Assembly (NCBI GenBank): GCA_944332185.1
Contig: CALVJJ010000007.1
Span: 1 to 60,972, forward strand
Source of the DNA: an uncultured Clostridia bacterium
Lineage (GTDB): Bacteria; Bacillota; Clostridia; Christensenellales; UBA1242
Direction of reading: 5' to 3'
DNA length: 60,972 nucleotides
The translations under genes and the position numbers were made by a program. The number at the start of each line of letters is the position of its first letter. Position 1 is the first letter of the stretch. The notes under the pieces were generated by a model. It was not told the DNA's origin. It saw nothing but the letters and a program-made list of their open reading frames with translations, and did no database searches. Below, in pieces: positions 51,441-60,934 of the stretch.

Positions 51441-52727
51441 TTATGCTTGCAAAATGCTTTCTACTTTTTCTATCAATTCCGCTAGATGTTCCTTAATATC
51501 TTTGTCTTTTTCTTCTATCATCACGCGTAATTTTGGCTCTGTTCCACTTAATCGTAAGACCACTCTTGCGTGATATTTTTTTGCAAAATCATCTAGTATA
51601 TCTTGAAAAGAATAGTTTTGTAATTGTTTCATTTGGTTCATAGACAGATCTATATTTTTCGTACACATTGGATATTTTTCTGGCCAATCTATCGTATTTT
51701 CTAATAAATATCTTCCAATATACACACTGTTCATGATTCCATCACAAGTAGTATTGTATTGTAGATTACAAATATGTCCACTACTTTCTGCACCTAATGT
51801 ATACCCCAGTTTTTCCATTGCATCTAACACATATCGATCCCCAACTTGTGTTCGATATAATTGGCTGTCACATCTATCTAGACTATCAGCTAATCCTTGA
51901 TTGGTCATAATAGTCCCTACAACACCACGCACTCCATCTTTTTGTGCAAAAGCATATACGAGATCATCACCATCTAGAATACGACCATTTTTTAGAACAA
52001 CCACCAATCGATCAGCATCTCCATCATAAGCAAAAGCAATATCATAATGACCTTTTTTCATCTGTTCATAGAGATGTTCTGGATATACTGCACCACAATT
52101 CTCATTGATATCTACTCCGTGTGTATGGGTATGCAAACTTTTGACTGCAGCCCCCAATGCACTAAAAATTTTTTTTGCATACAATCCAGCACTCCCATTA
52201 GCACAATCTAGTAGTATACGATACCCATCATACCTTACACCTAGTTGTAAATTGGCTTGTAGGTATTCCCTTTGGTATGGTTTGCCATTGATGATTTTTC
52301 CTTTACGATCATGACTCATAGAAAAGTTTTGATTCATATAGTTTTCTAATTCATCTTCTTGTTCTACACTTAATTTATGAGCATTAGGACCAAAAACTTT
52401 AATTCCATTCATATTTGCTGGATTGTGACTAGCTGTAATCATCAGTCCACCACCCACTTGATGATTTTGAATGAGATAACTCATCATTCCCGTAGGAATA
52501 ATACCTAAAAAAATAACATCAATCCCACTATCTAACAATCCCGATACAATGGTGGTTGCGACAAAATCTTTTGACTGTCTTGTATCTGTCCCTAAAAAAA
52601 GAACACGTGGTAAGTGATTGACTGTAAGATACTTTGCAAATCCATACGCCAATTTTTTGCATAGATCTGCATTGATTTTTTCGCCAACAACACCACGTAT
52701 TCCGTCTGTTCCAAAATATTGTTTCAT
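51441..52727 (-). CDS. glmM: Phosphoglucosamine mutase GlmM
   Basis: A 428-residue alpha-D-phosphohexomutase converting glucosamine-6-P to glucosamine-1-P for UDP-GlcNAc. FGTDGIRG at the start, active Ser in ITASHNPANMNGIK, metal loop YDGDADR, substrate loop GAESSGH and phosphate loop RLSGTEPKLR are all present. The ATG follows GGGAG. It feeds the MurA substrate made elsewhere in this window. Confidence 0.96.
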   Translation of the reverse strand: MKQYFGTDGIRGVVGEKINADLCKKLAYGFAKYLTVNHLPRVLFLGTDTRQSKDFVATTIVSGLLDSGIDVIFLGIIPTGMMSYLIQNHQVGGGLMITASHNPANMNGIKVFGPNAHKLSVEQEDELENYMNQNFSMSHDRKGKIINGKPYQREYLQANLQLGVRYDGYRILLDCANGSAGLYAKKIFSALGAAVKSLHTHTHGVDINENCGAVYPEHLYEQMKKGHYDIAFAYDGDADRLVVVLKNGRILDGDDLVYAFAQKDGVRGVVGTIMTNQGLADSLDRCDSQLYRTQVGDRYVLDAMEKLGYTLGAESSGHICNLQYNTTCDGIMNSVYIGRYLLENTIDWPEKYPMCTKNIDLSMNQMKQLQNYSFQDILDDFAKKYHARVVLRLSGTEPKLRVMIEEKDKDIKEHLAELIEKVESILQA

Positions 52728-52747
52728 ACTTTCTCCCTGTCATTAAA

Positions 52748-53692
52748 CTAGGAAGCAAAAGTAGATTTTACATATAAATTCGCCTCATTACCAGCAATAG
52801 CACCATCTGCACACGCTGTAATGATTTGACGAAGTTTTTTCTCCCGAATATCTCCTGCAACAAACACACCTGCAACATTCGTATGCATATTCTCATCTGC
52901 TACAATATAGCCAGCAGGAGATAAGGTGATTTCTTTTTGAATTAGCGCAGTATCGGGAATGCGACCAATGGCAATAAAAATTGCACTACAAGGTATTTTT
53001 TGTGTTTCCTGATTGGTTTGATTGATGACTTCTACCCCTTCAAGACTATCTTCTGCTTGTAGAGTAGTGACATTGCTAGAATATAATATGGTAATATTTT
53101 GATTGGTTTTAGCAGTTTTTAATAAATCTTCAAACACAATTTTTTGTGCTTTTTTCATGGTTTTATCTTTACAAACGATGGTCACATGATGACATATTTT
53201 AGATAGATAAATAGCATCTTCACAAGCGCTATCTCCACCTCCTACCACCACAACATCTTTGCCTTTATAGAGAGCACCATCACATACAGCACAATAGGAA
53301 ACTCCTCTGCCCGTCCATCTTTCTTCGCCTTCGATTCCTAATTTTCTTTCTTTTGCCCCCATACATAATATGATAGAACGTGCCTGATACGTTCCATTTT
53401 GCCCATTAACAACCTTTATTTTCGATGTAAGAGACATGGAAAGAATTTGGTCATATACACTCTCCAAGCCTAGATTTTGGGCTTGATTGTGCATTTTAAT
53501 CATTAAATCTGCTCCAATAATAGAATCGTACGATGGAAAATTATATATTTTATGTGTTTGGACCACTTGCCCACCGATCATATATTTTTCAATGAGTAAA
53601 GTTTTTAGCCCACTGCGTAAAGCATAGATAGCGGCAGTAAGGCCTGCTGGCCCTCCCCCAACAATAATGACATCATAACAAATTTGTTCCAA
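52748..53692 (-). CDS. trxB: Thioredoxin reductase
   Basis: A 314-residue low-molecular-weight FAD/NADPH thioredoxin reductase. FAD site VGGGPAGL (11-18), redox Cys134-x-x-Cys137 (YCAVCDG), NAD(P) site VVVGGGDSACED and FAD-domain end FVAGDIREKKLRQI are present. The start is TTG at 53692 with GAGGTG ahead; no ATG exists before the FAD loop. It lies between a lipoprotein gene and glmM. Confidence 0.94.
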   Translation of the reverse strand: MEQICYDVIIVGGGPAGLTAAIYALRSGLKTLLIEKYMIGGQVVQTHKIYNFPSYDSIIGADLMIKMHNQAQNLGLESVYDQILSMSLTSKIKVVNGQNGTYQARSIILCMGAKERKLGIEGEERWTGRGVSYCAVCDGALYKGKDVVVVGGGDSACEDAIYLSKICHHVTIVCKDKTMKKAQKIVFEDLLKTAKTNQNITILYSSNVTTLQAEDSLEGVEVINQTNQETQKIPCSAIFIAIGRIPDTALIQKEITLSPAGYIVADENMHTNVAGVFVAGDIREKKLRQIITACADGAIAGNEANLYVKSTFAS

Positions 53693-53706
53693 TTTTTCAC
53701 CTCAAA

Positions 53707-55284
53707 TTATTGTATTCCAAAGAAAATAGTGACACCTTGATCAATGGAAATATAGAATTGATATATTCTATCCTGTATTTTAGTTCCTTCCATTCTTTGA
53801 AGTTCTTGAGAACCATCATAACTTGCAATGATCAGTATGACATTATTTTCCATAACATTGCTAGCTAGCGTGATTTCTACTTGAATAGAATCAGCATCTT
53901 CTTTTGGTATATAGATATAAGGATCTTGATCATCATAATAATATCCAACAAAATTGACATCATCGATTGATGGAGATTGTACGTATGTTACAAAGTATCC
54001 TGTAATCTCTTCATAGATAGCATAAAGTGTTGTATCTTCTGTAAAGGTGGCAGTCTTATCTATGATAGCCCCATTTTCTTCTAATGCCCAACCCATGAAT
54101 TGATATTCCAATCCACTATCAATATAAGGTTCTACATATTCATAAGTAATCTTGCTACCTTTGTCTATGATTTGATCTTGCATCGTACTTGTCTTGGTTT
54201 CAAATTGAATGGTAATTTGCTCTACCCATTTTGCATACAGTATTGTATCAGCAGTAATGACTTGATTAAAATCAAAAGTTGTACTGCCATCCGCAAGAGT
54301 AGACCAGCCATCAAATCGATATTTTTCTCTTGATGGATTGCTTGGTTGACTTACCACACTATCAAACACCATAACATCTACCGTTTGCTGTTGATCGCTA
54401 AAAGATCCACCATTTGCATCAAAAGTTACTGTACTACCCTCTACCCATCTAGCGTATAAAGTCATATCTTTTGTCACTATGGTTGTAAAATCAAATTTTG
54501 TGGTATATTCTGCATCTGTATACCAACCAATGAATTTATAATTATTCTTTGTAGGTTCTGCTGGTGGTACGATTCTGGATTCATATACATCAATCGGTTG
54601 TATCGTACTTCCTCCCATGGTATCAAAAGTAACTGTCGCTTTAGCTAACCATTTGGCATACAAAGTGATATTTTCAGTCATTGCCACACTTGAGAAATCA
54701 AACAATTCTGTACAATCTTGATCTATATACCAACCACCGAATTTATAATTGTCTTTCGTTGGACTTTGTGGTGCACTTACACTAACTGGTTGACCATTTT
54801 CAGAAAATACATAAATAGGTTCTATCTCTGTGCCACCATTAGCATCAAAATAGATAAAAATACTTGCACGTCTTACTTGTTCTATGAGTAAAACCACATC
54901 TTCTGTGACATTAGCTATGGTAATTTTGCCATTCCCTTCTTTTTTGACAGCAAAAGAATGATAGTTAGGATTGGTCATATAATCACTACCGAGTGCACGA
55001 ATGACTGCATAATCCATAATATAGCCATCATTGGCAGTAATATACAATGTAATATTGATACCTTCTTTTTGATATGGAAAAACAACTTGTGTTCCTCCAT
55101 CTGCTCGATTTACAAAGGTATATTCTTCATTGGTAATCGTATATGCTTCACTTTGCCAAGTAGCAGGTGTGATAGAAAGTGTGATATTTTTCTTTTTTTC
55201 TCCACAAGCACTCAGTACACATACTGACACGATAGAAACAAAGAACAATACCAATGCTGGTATCCAACGATTTCTTTTGTTCAT
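53707..55284 (-). CDS. Lipoprotein with Listeria-Bacteroides (InlB B-type) repeats
   Basis: A 525-residue secreted lipoprotein. A signal peptide ends in the lipobox LSAC (Cys27). An N-terminal beta domain (about 30-138) is followed by four repeats of about 70 residues (near 141-212, 217-282, 285-355, 358-425) with the Flg_new pattern TVTFDANGG...PTKNNYKFIGWYTD...LYAKW. A last beta domain follows. These repeats are small ubiquitin-like folds in surface proteins; ligand unknown. It heads an operon with trxB and glmM, an unusual partnership. The ATG follows AGGGGGG. Confidence 0.85.
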   Translation of the reverse strand: MNKRNRWIPALVLFFVSIVSVCVLSACGEKKKNITLSITPATWQSEAYTITNEEYTFVNRADGGTQVVFPYQKEGINITLYITANDGYIMDYAVIRALGSDYMTNPNYHSFAVKKEGNGKITIANVTEDVVLLIEQVRRASIFIYFDANGGTEIEPIYVFSENGQPVSVSAPQSPTKDNYKFGGWYIDQDCTELFDFSSVAMTENITLYAKWLAKATVTFDTMGGSTIQPIDVYESRIVPPAEPTKNNYKFIGWYTDAEYTTKFDFTTIVTKDMTLYARWVEGSTVTFDANGGSFSDQQQTVDVMVFDSVVSQPSNPSREKYRFDGWSTLADGSTTFDFNQVITADTILYAKWVEQITIQFETKTSTMQDQIIDKGSKITYEYVEPYIDSGLEYQFMGWALEENGAIIDKTATFTEDTTLYAIYEEITGYFVTYVQSPSIDDVNFVGYYYDDQDPYIYIPKEDADSIQVEITLASNVMENNVILIIASYDGSQELQRMEGTKIQDRIYQFYISIDQGVTIFFGIQ

Positions 55285-55327
55285 ACTAATCCCCCTAGTA
55301 AGATAATGTTTTTTCTTACCTATTCAT

Positions 55328-55357
55328 AGTGTATCACAAAGTCAAAATTATAGTCAA
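55328..55357 (-). promoter_or_regulatory. Sigma-A promoter of the lipoprotein-trxB-glmM operon
   Basis: Minus strand TTGACT (55357-55352), 18-base spacer, TACACT (55333-55328). Confidence 0.6.
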
Positions 55358-55364
55358 ATAGAAA

Positions 55365-55400
55365 CAAAAAAAACATCTTACATAGATTGGTAAGATGTTT
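55365..55400 (-). terminator. Terminator downstream of rpsI
   Basis: ACATCTTAC and GTAAGATGT pair around an 8-base loop, followed by eight T residues on the minus strand. Confidence 0.85.
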
Positions 55401-55409
55401 TTATCTTTT

Positions 55410-55817
55410 CTAACGTTTTCTAAATTGTGGTGCTTTACGAGCTTTCTTCAAGCCATATTTCTTTCTTTCTTTGATTCTTGCATCACGAGTCAAATATCCA
55501 GCTTTCTTTAATTCTGGTTTTAATTGTTCATCAGCTTTGCAAAGTGCTCTAGCAATACCATGACGAATAGCACCTGCTTGACCAGTGAAACCACCACCAT
55601 GAACATTTACAAATACATCATATTTTTCTTTGGTATTGGTAAGTACTAATGGTTGGTTAGCAACAAGTTTCATTGTTCCTTCGCCAAAATATTCATTGAT
55701 ATCTTTTCCATTGATGACAAATTGTCCTTTCCCAGGAAGCAATCTTACACGAGCAATACTTTGTTTTCTACGACCAGTTCCAAGATATTGAAGTGGCGTT
55801 TTTACTGTTTTTGCCAT
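55410..55817 (-). CDS. rpsI: 30S ribosomal protein S9
   Basis: A 135-residue S9: [20 protein letters not shown] near the start, [19 protein letters not shown] in the middle, and the basic C-terminal tail ending KAPQFRKR that contacts P-site tRNA. The ATG shares a base with the rplM stop, so the two are coupled. Confidence 0.98.
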   Translation of the reverse strand: MAKTVKTPLQYLGTGRRKQSIARVRLLPGKGQFVINGKDINEYFGEGTMKLVANQPLVLTNTKEKYDVFVNVHGGGFTGQAGAIRHGIARALCKADEQLKPELKKAGYLTRDARIKERKKYGLKKARKAPQFRKR

Positions 55818-56260
55818 TATCTAACTTCCCCCTTAATTTCAATTTGTTTTGGTTGTTGTGCAGCATGTGGATGTTCTGCACCTTTATAGCAATGAAGTTT
55901 TTTAAGCATATTGCGACCAAGACTGCTCTTTGGTAACATACCTTTTACAGCGTCTTGCAATGCAAAATCACTTTTCTTTGCCATTAAGTCTTTGTATTTT
56001 ACTTCTTTCAATCCACCAGGATATCCTGAATGATGATAATAAATTTTGTCTTCTAATTTGTTACCAGTAAGAACCATTTTATCTGTGTTGATTACGATAA
56101 CATAGTCTCCACAATCAACGTGTGGAGTATAGTTTGTTTTGTTTTTACCACGCAAAATTGCTGCAACTTGGCTAGCAACTCTACCAAGTGGAACATTGGC
56201 AGCATCAATAAGCACCCAATTTTTTTCCACAGTTTGTGCATTTGCCATAACTGTCTTCAT
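55817..56260 (-). CDS. rplM: 50S ribosomal protein L13
   Basis: A 147-residue L13: [26 protein letters not shown] and [12 protein letters not shown] are the standard segments, with [21 protein letters not shown] near the end. First gene of rplM-rpsI, behind a leader. The ATG follows GGAGG. Confidence 0.98.
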   Translation of the reverse strand: MKTVMANAQTVEKNWVLIDAANVPLGRVASQVAAILRGKNKTNYTPHVDCGDYVIVINTDKMVLTGNKLEDKIYYHHSGYPGGLKEVKYKDLMAKKSDFALQDAVKGMLPKSSLGRNMLKKLHCYKGAEHPHAAQQPKQIEIKGEVR

Positions 56261-56388
56261 TATATTTCCTCCAATAATTCTTCCATAAATAATTTTTTTG
56301 TGTCTCTGCTATTCACGTAACAGCGACTAGAAAATAGTAATTATGACACCCAGGGCTAATGTAGTGCACACTTACTAGATTTTACGCT
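56261..56388 (-). ncRNA. Probable L13 (rplM) leader RNA
   Basis: About 125 bases of structured leader: GTGTC (near 56345) pairs with GACAC (near 56300), enclosing CTGTTA/TAGCAG with a CGTGAA loop. Ribosomal-protein leaders of this kind precede rplM in Firmicutes (L13 leader). Assignment is by position and folding by eye. Confidence 0.5.
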
Positions 56389-56393
56389 TTATC

Positions 56394-56422
56394 ATTCTAC
56401 AACATAGTCAAAAAAATGTCAA
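56394..56422 (-). promoter_or_regulatory. Sigma-A promoter of rplM-rpsI
   Basis: Minus strand TTGACA (56422-56417), 17-base spacer, TAGAAT (56399-56394). It lies within 30 bases of the typA stop, and no terminator is visible between them. Confidence 0.75.
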
Positions 56423-56448
56423 GAATAAAATGCAAATTTTTTATTTTT

Positions 56449-58287
56449 TTATATCATATCAATGTTATTTTTCTTTCTAAAATCAGCACGGCCACGTTGG
56501 GTGTGATCTAGAATGGTTTTTCTAATTCTTAAACTCTTAGGGGTGACTTCTAGCAATTCATCATCATTTAAGAATTCCAAACATTCTTCTAGTGTCATTG
56601 GTTTGACAGGTTCTAGTCTTAATGCTTCATCACTAGCCGAACTACGCATGTTGGTGAGTTGTTTTTTCTTACAAACATTGACTACAATGTCTCCACCTTT
56701 TGGGTTGGTCCCTACTACCATACCTGCATACACTTTTTCACCAGGAGTAATAAGAAGTTTGCCTCTTTCTTGACTATTATAAAGTCCATAGATAACAGCT
56801 TCTCCTGTCTCATAAGCAACCAAAGCCCCAAAGTTACGTCTTTCAATATATCCCTTATATGGTTGATATTCTTCAAAGATCGTGTTCATCACACCTTCCC
56901 CTTTGGTATCTGTCAAGAATTGACTCTTATATCCAAAAAGACCTCTACTTGGGATTAAAAATTCAAGTTTCATACGATTGCCATGCGCATTCATGCTGAC
57001 AAGTTCCCCTTTTCTGGTACCCATCGCACTCATAATATTCCCCACAGATTCTTCTGGAACATCAATGAACAAACGATCAATAGGTTCACATTTTACACCA
57101 TCAATTTCTTTGATGAGTACTTTTGGCATACTAACTTGGAATTCAAAACCATCACGGCGCATATTCTCAATCAAAATAGAAATATGCATTTCTCCACGAC
57201 CTAATACTCGAAAACTATCAGCACTATCGGTATCAAAAACTCTTAAAGACAGATCTTTGACAGCTTCTTTCATGAGTCTATCTCTTAAATGTCTAGAAGT
57301 ACAGTATTTTCCTTCTTGACCAGCAAAAGGACTATTGTTGACCATAAAAGTCATTTCTACACTTGGTTCACTAATTTTCACAAAAGGAATGGCTTCAATT
57401 TTATTAGGATCACATAAAGTATCCCCAATCGTGACATCTTCACTACCAGCAACACAGACAATATCTCCACTACCTGCTTGATCTACATGCACTCTCTTTA
57501 ATCCTTCAAATTGGAAAATGTCTGATACTTTAAAACTACTCTTTTTAGTATCTTGATCATGATAGTTAATCACTGCTACATGATCTCCTACGTGCAAAGT
57601 ACCTCTTTCGATTTTGCCAATACTTAATTTTCCCAAATAATCGTTCTGTTCGGTAGAAGAGATCAGCATTTGGAAAGGATCTTGGTCATTACCTGTTGGT
57701 TCATCAATATATTCGATAATTTTATCTAATAATGGCTTAAAATCTGTACCCATGACATTTTCATCAGTACTTGCAATCCCCATTCTAGCAGAAGCAAAAA
57801 CAAATGGACTATTGAGTTGTTCTTCATTTGCATCTAGTTCCAAAAACAACTCTAACACTTCATCAATGACTTCATGCACACGAGCATCTTTACGATCAAT
57901 TTTATTGATGACTACAATAACTTTATGATTTAGTTCCAATGCTTTTTGCAAGACAAATCGAGTTTGTGGCATAGGTCCTTCAAAAGCATCTACTACAAGA
58001 AGTACTCCATTTACCATTTTTAAGACTCTTTCTACTTCTCCTCCAAAATCGGCATGGCCCGGTGTATCAACAATATTGATTTTGACACCATTATACATGA
58101 TGGCAGTATTTTTACTAAGAATAGTAATTCCTCTTTCTCTTTCAATCGCATTACTATCCATAACACGATCTACTACTTCTTGGTTTTCACGGAATGCCCC
58201 ACCTTGTTTTAACATTTCATTTACAAGACTTGTTTTACCATGATCTACGTGGGCAATAATTGCCACATTTCTAATATTTTTACTCAC
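56449..58287 (-). CDS. typA: Translational GTPase TypA/BipA
   Basis: A 612-residue ribosome-binding GTPase of the EF-G family, involved in 50S assembly and stress or cold growth. AHVDHGKTSL, RERGITI, DTPGHADFGGE and NKIDR are the G motifs; the EF-G-like domains and the TypA-specific C-terminal RGLFGYKSQFLTDTKGEG segment follow. The ATG follows AGGAG. Single-gene unit. Confidence 0.97.
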   Translation of the reverse strand: MSKNIRNVAIIAHVDHGKTSLVNEMLKQGGAFRENQEVVDRVMDSNAIERERGITILSKNTAIMYNGVKINIVDTPGHADFGGEVERVLKMVNGVLLVVDAFEGPMPQTRFVLQKALELNHKVIVVINKIDRKDARVHEVIDEVLELFLELDANEEQLNSPFVFASARMGIASTDENVMGTDFKPLLDKIIEYIDEPTGNDQDPFQMLISSTEQNDYLGKLSIGKIERGTLHVGDHVAVINYHDQDTKKSSFKVSDIFQFEGLKRVHVDQAGSGDIVCVAGSEDVTIGDTLCDPNKIEAIPFVKISEPSVEMTFMVNNSPFAGQEGKYCTSRHLRDRLMKEAVKDLSLRVFDTDSADSFRVLGRGEMHISILIENMRRDGFEFQVSMPKVLIKEIDGVKCEPIDRLFIDVPEESVGNIMSAMGTRKGELVSMNAHGNRMKLEFLIPSRGLFGYKSQFLTDTKGEGVMNTIFEEYQPYKGYIERRNFGALVAYETGEAVIYGLYNSQERGKLLITPGEKVYAGMVVGTNPKGGDIVVNVCKKKQLTNMRSSASDEALRLEPVKPMTLEECLEFLNDDELLEVTPKSLRIRKTILDHTQRGRADFRKKNNIDMI

Positions 58288-58591
58288 TTTTCACTCCTAT
58301 TTTATTCAAAAAAAAATTTCTTGCAAGCAAGAATGTCTAACAATATTTATATTGTATATTATATCACAAGCCCTTAAAAATGAAAAGACTTTTTTATAAA
58401 AATATCCAAATTTCTTATTTTCTATAGAAAAATTCACCTGTTCTTTTCTTAATATAAAAAGAGAAGTACACGATACGATGTAGTATGATTGATGATCTGT
58501 AACATTGTCCACACGATCCTATACCACATCACAAAAAGAAAAGGCATGGGAACGCTCAACATAAAAAAATATTGCTCACCCAAGCAATATT
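58288..58591. other. Gap between typA and the 58592 gene
   Basis: About 300 bases. It holds the typA promoter (58358-58366), the terminator of the upstream gene (58562-58592) and an unexplained 190-base stretch in between where ATCGTGT occurs twice on the minus strand (within 58465-58520). I see no reading frame of note and cannot identify an RNA. Confidence 0.4.
58358..58366 (-). promoter_or_regulatory. Extended -10 promoter of typA
   Basis: Minus strand TGATATAAT: a perfect TATAAT (58363-58358) with an upstream TG extension. The -35 region (TTTTCA at 18 bases) is weak, as often with extended -10 promoters. Confidence 0.55.
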
Positions 58592-58592
58592 T
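58562..58592 (-). terminator. Terminator downstream of the 58592 gene
   Basis: AATATTGCT and AGCAATATT pair around TGGGTG, followed by TTTTTTTA on the minus strand. Confidence 0.85.
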
Positions 58593-58981
58593 TACTTTAC
58601 CATTTCCAATTCTTGTGGCATGAGAATATGTGTTTTTTGTTTTTCCAAAATCACCTTTTCAATACTGATCTTTTTTAATTGATCGATATTTTTCATATTC
58701 ATATCTGATTCATATCGAAATTTTAAAAAACTTAAGAATGTTAAAAATCTTTGATCATAATACGTAGCAATTTGTTGCAATGTGACGACTTCCACATTAT
58801 GAAAGACTTTTTCTGCCACATAGGTCATTGCGTTTACGAGATCGGTAGCTGATTTTTCATTTCCCACTTGACAATATTGTTCCATCATTTTATTTTGTTT
58901 GGTATTGGTGATGGTATCAAACATTTCAATAAGTCTATAATTGTTGTTATAAATTTCTTGTATTTTTTCTTTATTTTTCAT
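58592..58981 (-). CDS. Hypothetical helical protein
   Basis: A 129-residue, fully helical, soluble protein (NKEKIQEIYNNNYRLIEMFD at the start). No family recognised and no obvious motif. The ATG follows AGGAGG and the gene has a consensus promoter and a strong terminator, so it is almost certainly expressed alone. Confidence 0.65.
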   Translation of the reverse strand: MKNKEKIQEIYNNNYRLIEMFDTITNTKQNKMMEQYCQVGNEKSATDLVNAMTYVAEKVFHNVEVVTLQQIATYYDQRFLTFLSFLKFRYESDMNMKNIDQLKKISIEKVILEKQKTHILMPQELEMVK

Positions 58982-59004
58982 ACTAACCTCCTGACTGCTT
59001 TGTG

Positions 59005-59033
59005 ATTATATCAATCATACTACTATATGTCAA
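59005..59033 (-). promoter_or_regulatory. Consensus sigma-A promoter for the 58592 gene
   Basis: Minus strand TTGACA (59033-59028), 17-base spacer, TATAAT (59010-59005). Both boxes are perfect. Confidence 0.85.
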
Positions 59034-59076
59034 TGGCCTAAAAAATATTTCCTTCCGTTTTTTGTCTTATTTTGAC

Positions 59077-59105
59077 AAAAAAAGAAGAACTACTCTTGTT
59101 CTTCT
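59077..59105 (-). terminator. Terminator overlapping the end of the CNNM/CorC gene
   Basis: GAAGAAC and GTTCTTC pair around AAGAGTA-type loop bases, with seven T residues following on the minus strand. The stem includes the stop codon region. Confidence 0.8.
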
Positions 59106-60490
59106 TTTTTATCTTTATGATCTTTTGTACTATCTTGTTCATCATAAGATACTTCTAATCTTACTTTTTGAATTCTACTTCCATCAGTATCAATAATAGT
59201 ATAAGTAAGGTTTGCGATTTTTTGTACAAAGTTACTGTTCTTATCTAGCACTTCATCAATAGCTTGCGTATGAATAATGAGCCCTTTTGTTGGCAAATTC
59301 TCGCAAAGTTCGTACAGATATCCTGCCACACTACTATACTTGGTGTCTGGCAAATGTTCGATCTCTAACTTGTCATAAAGATCTTTAATATCCATATCTC
59401 CATCAATTTCATACGTATGATCATCTAATTGTTTGATCATGACTTTCGTATCTTCTTCATCATCATGTTCATCATAGATTTCGCCTACCACTTCTTCTAT
59501 TGCATCTTCCATACAAACAAGTCCACTTGTTCCCCCATGTTCATCTACCACGATTGCCATGTGTTTTTTCGTAGATTGCATGGTTCGAATGATTTCATCT
59601 ACTTTCATTTGTTCATTGACATAGACTGGTTGTATCATCATCTTACGAATGTCCATTGGTGCTTGGGTAATGAGGCAAGCAAAGAAGTCTTTTTGACTTA
59701 GAATGCCAATCACATGATCTTTGTCCCCTTCATAAATTGGGATTCTAGAATACTGATATTGTAAAAAGGTGTTTTTAATTTCTTCTGTTGTAGCTGTAAT
59801 ATCTACACCCACCATATCCACACGTGGTGTCATAATATCATACGCAGTAGTGGTATTGATATCTAAGACTCCTTGGAAAAGTTCTGCATCTTCGCCATCA
59901 ATCACCCCTTCTTCTTCCATGGTATCAATAATACTTTCTAGTTCGTTTTCTGTCACAGTTGGATTGGTGTCTTGTTTTACTCTTTTGGTCAATGCATTCT
60001 GCATCAAACTAAATAGACAACTAATTGGTGTAAAGATCTTAATAATCATATACATGACAGCAGAATATTTCATAGCTAGTTTATCAGGACTTATTTTTGC
60101 TAAACATTTTGGCATAATTTCCCCAAAAGTTAAGACAATAATGGTCATAACTACTGTATTCAAAACGTTGGCAAGCGTAGGACTGGTAAACAATTTTCCC
60201 AGCACTATAGCACACACTGTGGTACTGGCAATGTTTACTAAGTTGTTACCAATAAGAATGGTAATAATAGTCTTATTGTAATGATCCATGATCCAAAGAG
60301 CACGTCTAGCTCCTTTGACCTTATCTTCAGCGTAAGATTTCATGCGAAGCAAATTTGCTGTAGAATATGCTGTTTCTGCACTGGAAAAGAAAGCAGAACA
60401 AGCAAGTAAGATGATAATAACGAAAATTAAAATATAATCTACATTTCCTGTAAATACTTTTGCCCCTAACAGGCTACTGGGTGGCAACAT
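59090..60490 (-). CDS. CNNM/HlyC-CorC family membrane protein with CBS domains
   Basis: A 466-residue protein: an N-terminal DUF21/CNNM membrane domain (about 18-180; CSAFFSSAETAYSTANLLRM, GNNLVNIASTT), two CBS domains (about 205-330; IMTPRVDMVGVD, RIPIYEGDKDHVIGIL, HMAIVVDEHGGTSGLVCMED), and a C-terminal CorC_HlyC domain. The family takes part in Mg2+ or other divalent-cation transport or tolerance; older hemolysin names are misleading. The ATG follows AAAGGAG. Confidence 0.9.
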   Translation of the reverse strand: MLPPSSLLGAKVFTGNVDYILIFVIIILLACSAFFSSAETAYSTANLLRMKSYAEDKVKGARRALWIMDHYNKTIITILIGNNLVNIASTTVCAIVLGKLFTSPTLANVLNTVVMTIIVLTFGEIMPKCLAKISPDKLAMKYSAVMYMIIKIFTPISCLFSLMQNALTKRVKQDTNPTVTENELESIIDTMEEEGVIDGEDAELFQGVLDINTTTAYDIMTPRVDMVGVDITATTEEIKNTFLQYQYSRIPIYEGDKDHVIGILSQKDFFACLITQAPMDIRKMMIQPVYVNEQMKVDEIIRTMQSTKKHMAIVVDEHGGTSGLVCMEDAIEEVVGEIYDEHDDEEDTKVMIKQLDDHTYEIDGDMDIKDLYDKLEIEHLPDTKYSSVAGYLYELCENLPTKGLIIHTQAIDEVLDKNSNFVQKIANLTYTIIDTDGSRIQKVRLEVSYDEQDSTKDHKDKKEEQE

Positions 60491-60522
60491 AAAAAATCTC
60501 CTTTGTTTTTAAAATTACAATC

Positions 60523-60551
60523 ATTATATCATATATATTATCATTTTACAA
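60523..60551 (-). promoter_or_regulatory. Sigma-A promoter of the CNNM/CorC gene
   Basis: Minus strand TTGTAA (60551-60546), 17-base spacer, TATAAT (60528-60523), with TG one base before the -10. Confidence 0.7.
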
Positions 60552-60648
60552 CAAATGTTCTTTATTTTTATCTTCATTTCCTACACATATCATACCTATT
60601 CCTGTTTTCTGTACAAAAAGATTGTATTCCTTGCCATTTTTTAAAGCG

Positions 60649-60681
60649 AAAAAAAGAACACACTATAAAAAGTGTATTCTT
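60649..60681 (-). terminator. Terminator without an obvious upstream gene
   Basis: AGAATACACT and AGTGTGTTCT pair around TTTTTAT and are followed on the minus strand by TTTTTTTCGC. Nothing coding lies just upstream on that strand, so it may end an RNA starting in 60700-60900. Confidence 0.65.
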
Positions 60682-60771
60682 TACGAATTATAAAGTGATG
60701 AAAAAAACACCTTATAGATAGGCAAAAACTGTAGATCTATACTCAATGATTTTCGTAAACGTAACTACTAC

Positions 60772-60790
60772 ATGGTATAACTTATACCAT
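60772..60790. repeat. Perfect 19-base palindrome, operator-like
   Basis: ATGGTATAA and TTATACCAT are exact reverse complements around a single C. TATACTATAAGAT on the minus strand adjoins it and could be a promoter -10 region. Confidence 0.5.
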
Positions 60791-60892
60791 ATCTTATAGT
60801 ATAGTATTCTTAATTTTTACTGTTGTATCTATATAACACTACTACGAAATATACTACAACACTCGCATTACCTATCTTGTATTACTAGCAAA

Positions 60893-60934
60893 CACAAAAA
60901 AAGTACTCCTGCGAAGGCGTACTTTTTTCTCATC
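60893..60934. terminator. Probable bidirectional terminator at the window end
   Basis: AGTAC-CCT and AGG-GTACT arms with single mismatches pair around GCGA, with A and T runs on either side. It would serve genes beyond the window edge. Confidence 0.7.

Noticed and set aside
50818-51573. Plus-strand reading frame of 251 codons
   Set aside because: It is antisense to the DUF2726-like gene and the end of glmM, with no recognisable domain or binding site.
60503-60721. 72-codon plus-strand frame
   Set aside because: It crosses the CNNM/CorC promoter and a terminator, and has no binding site.
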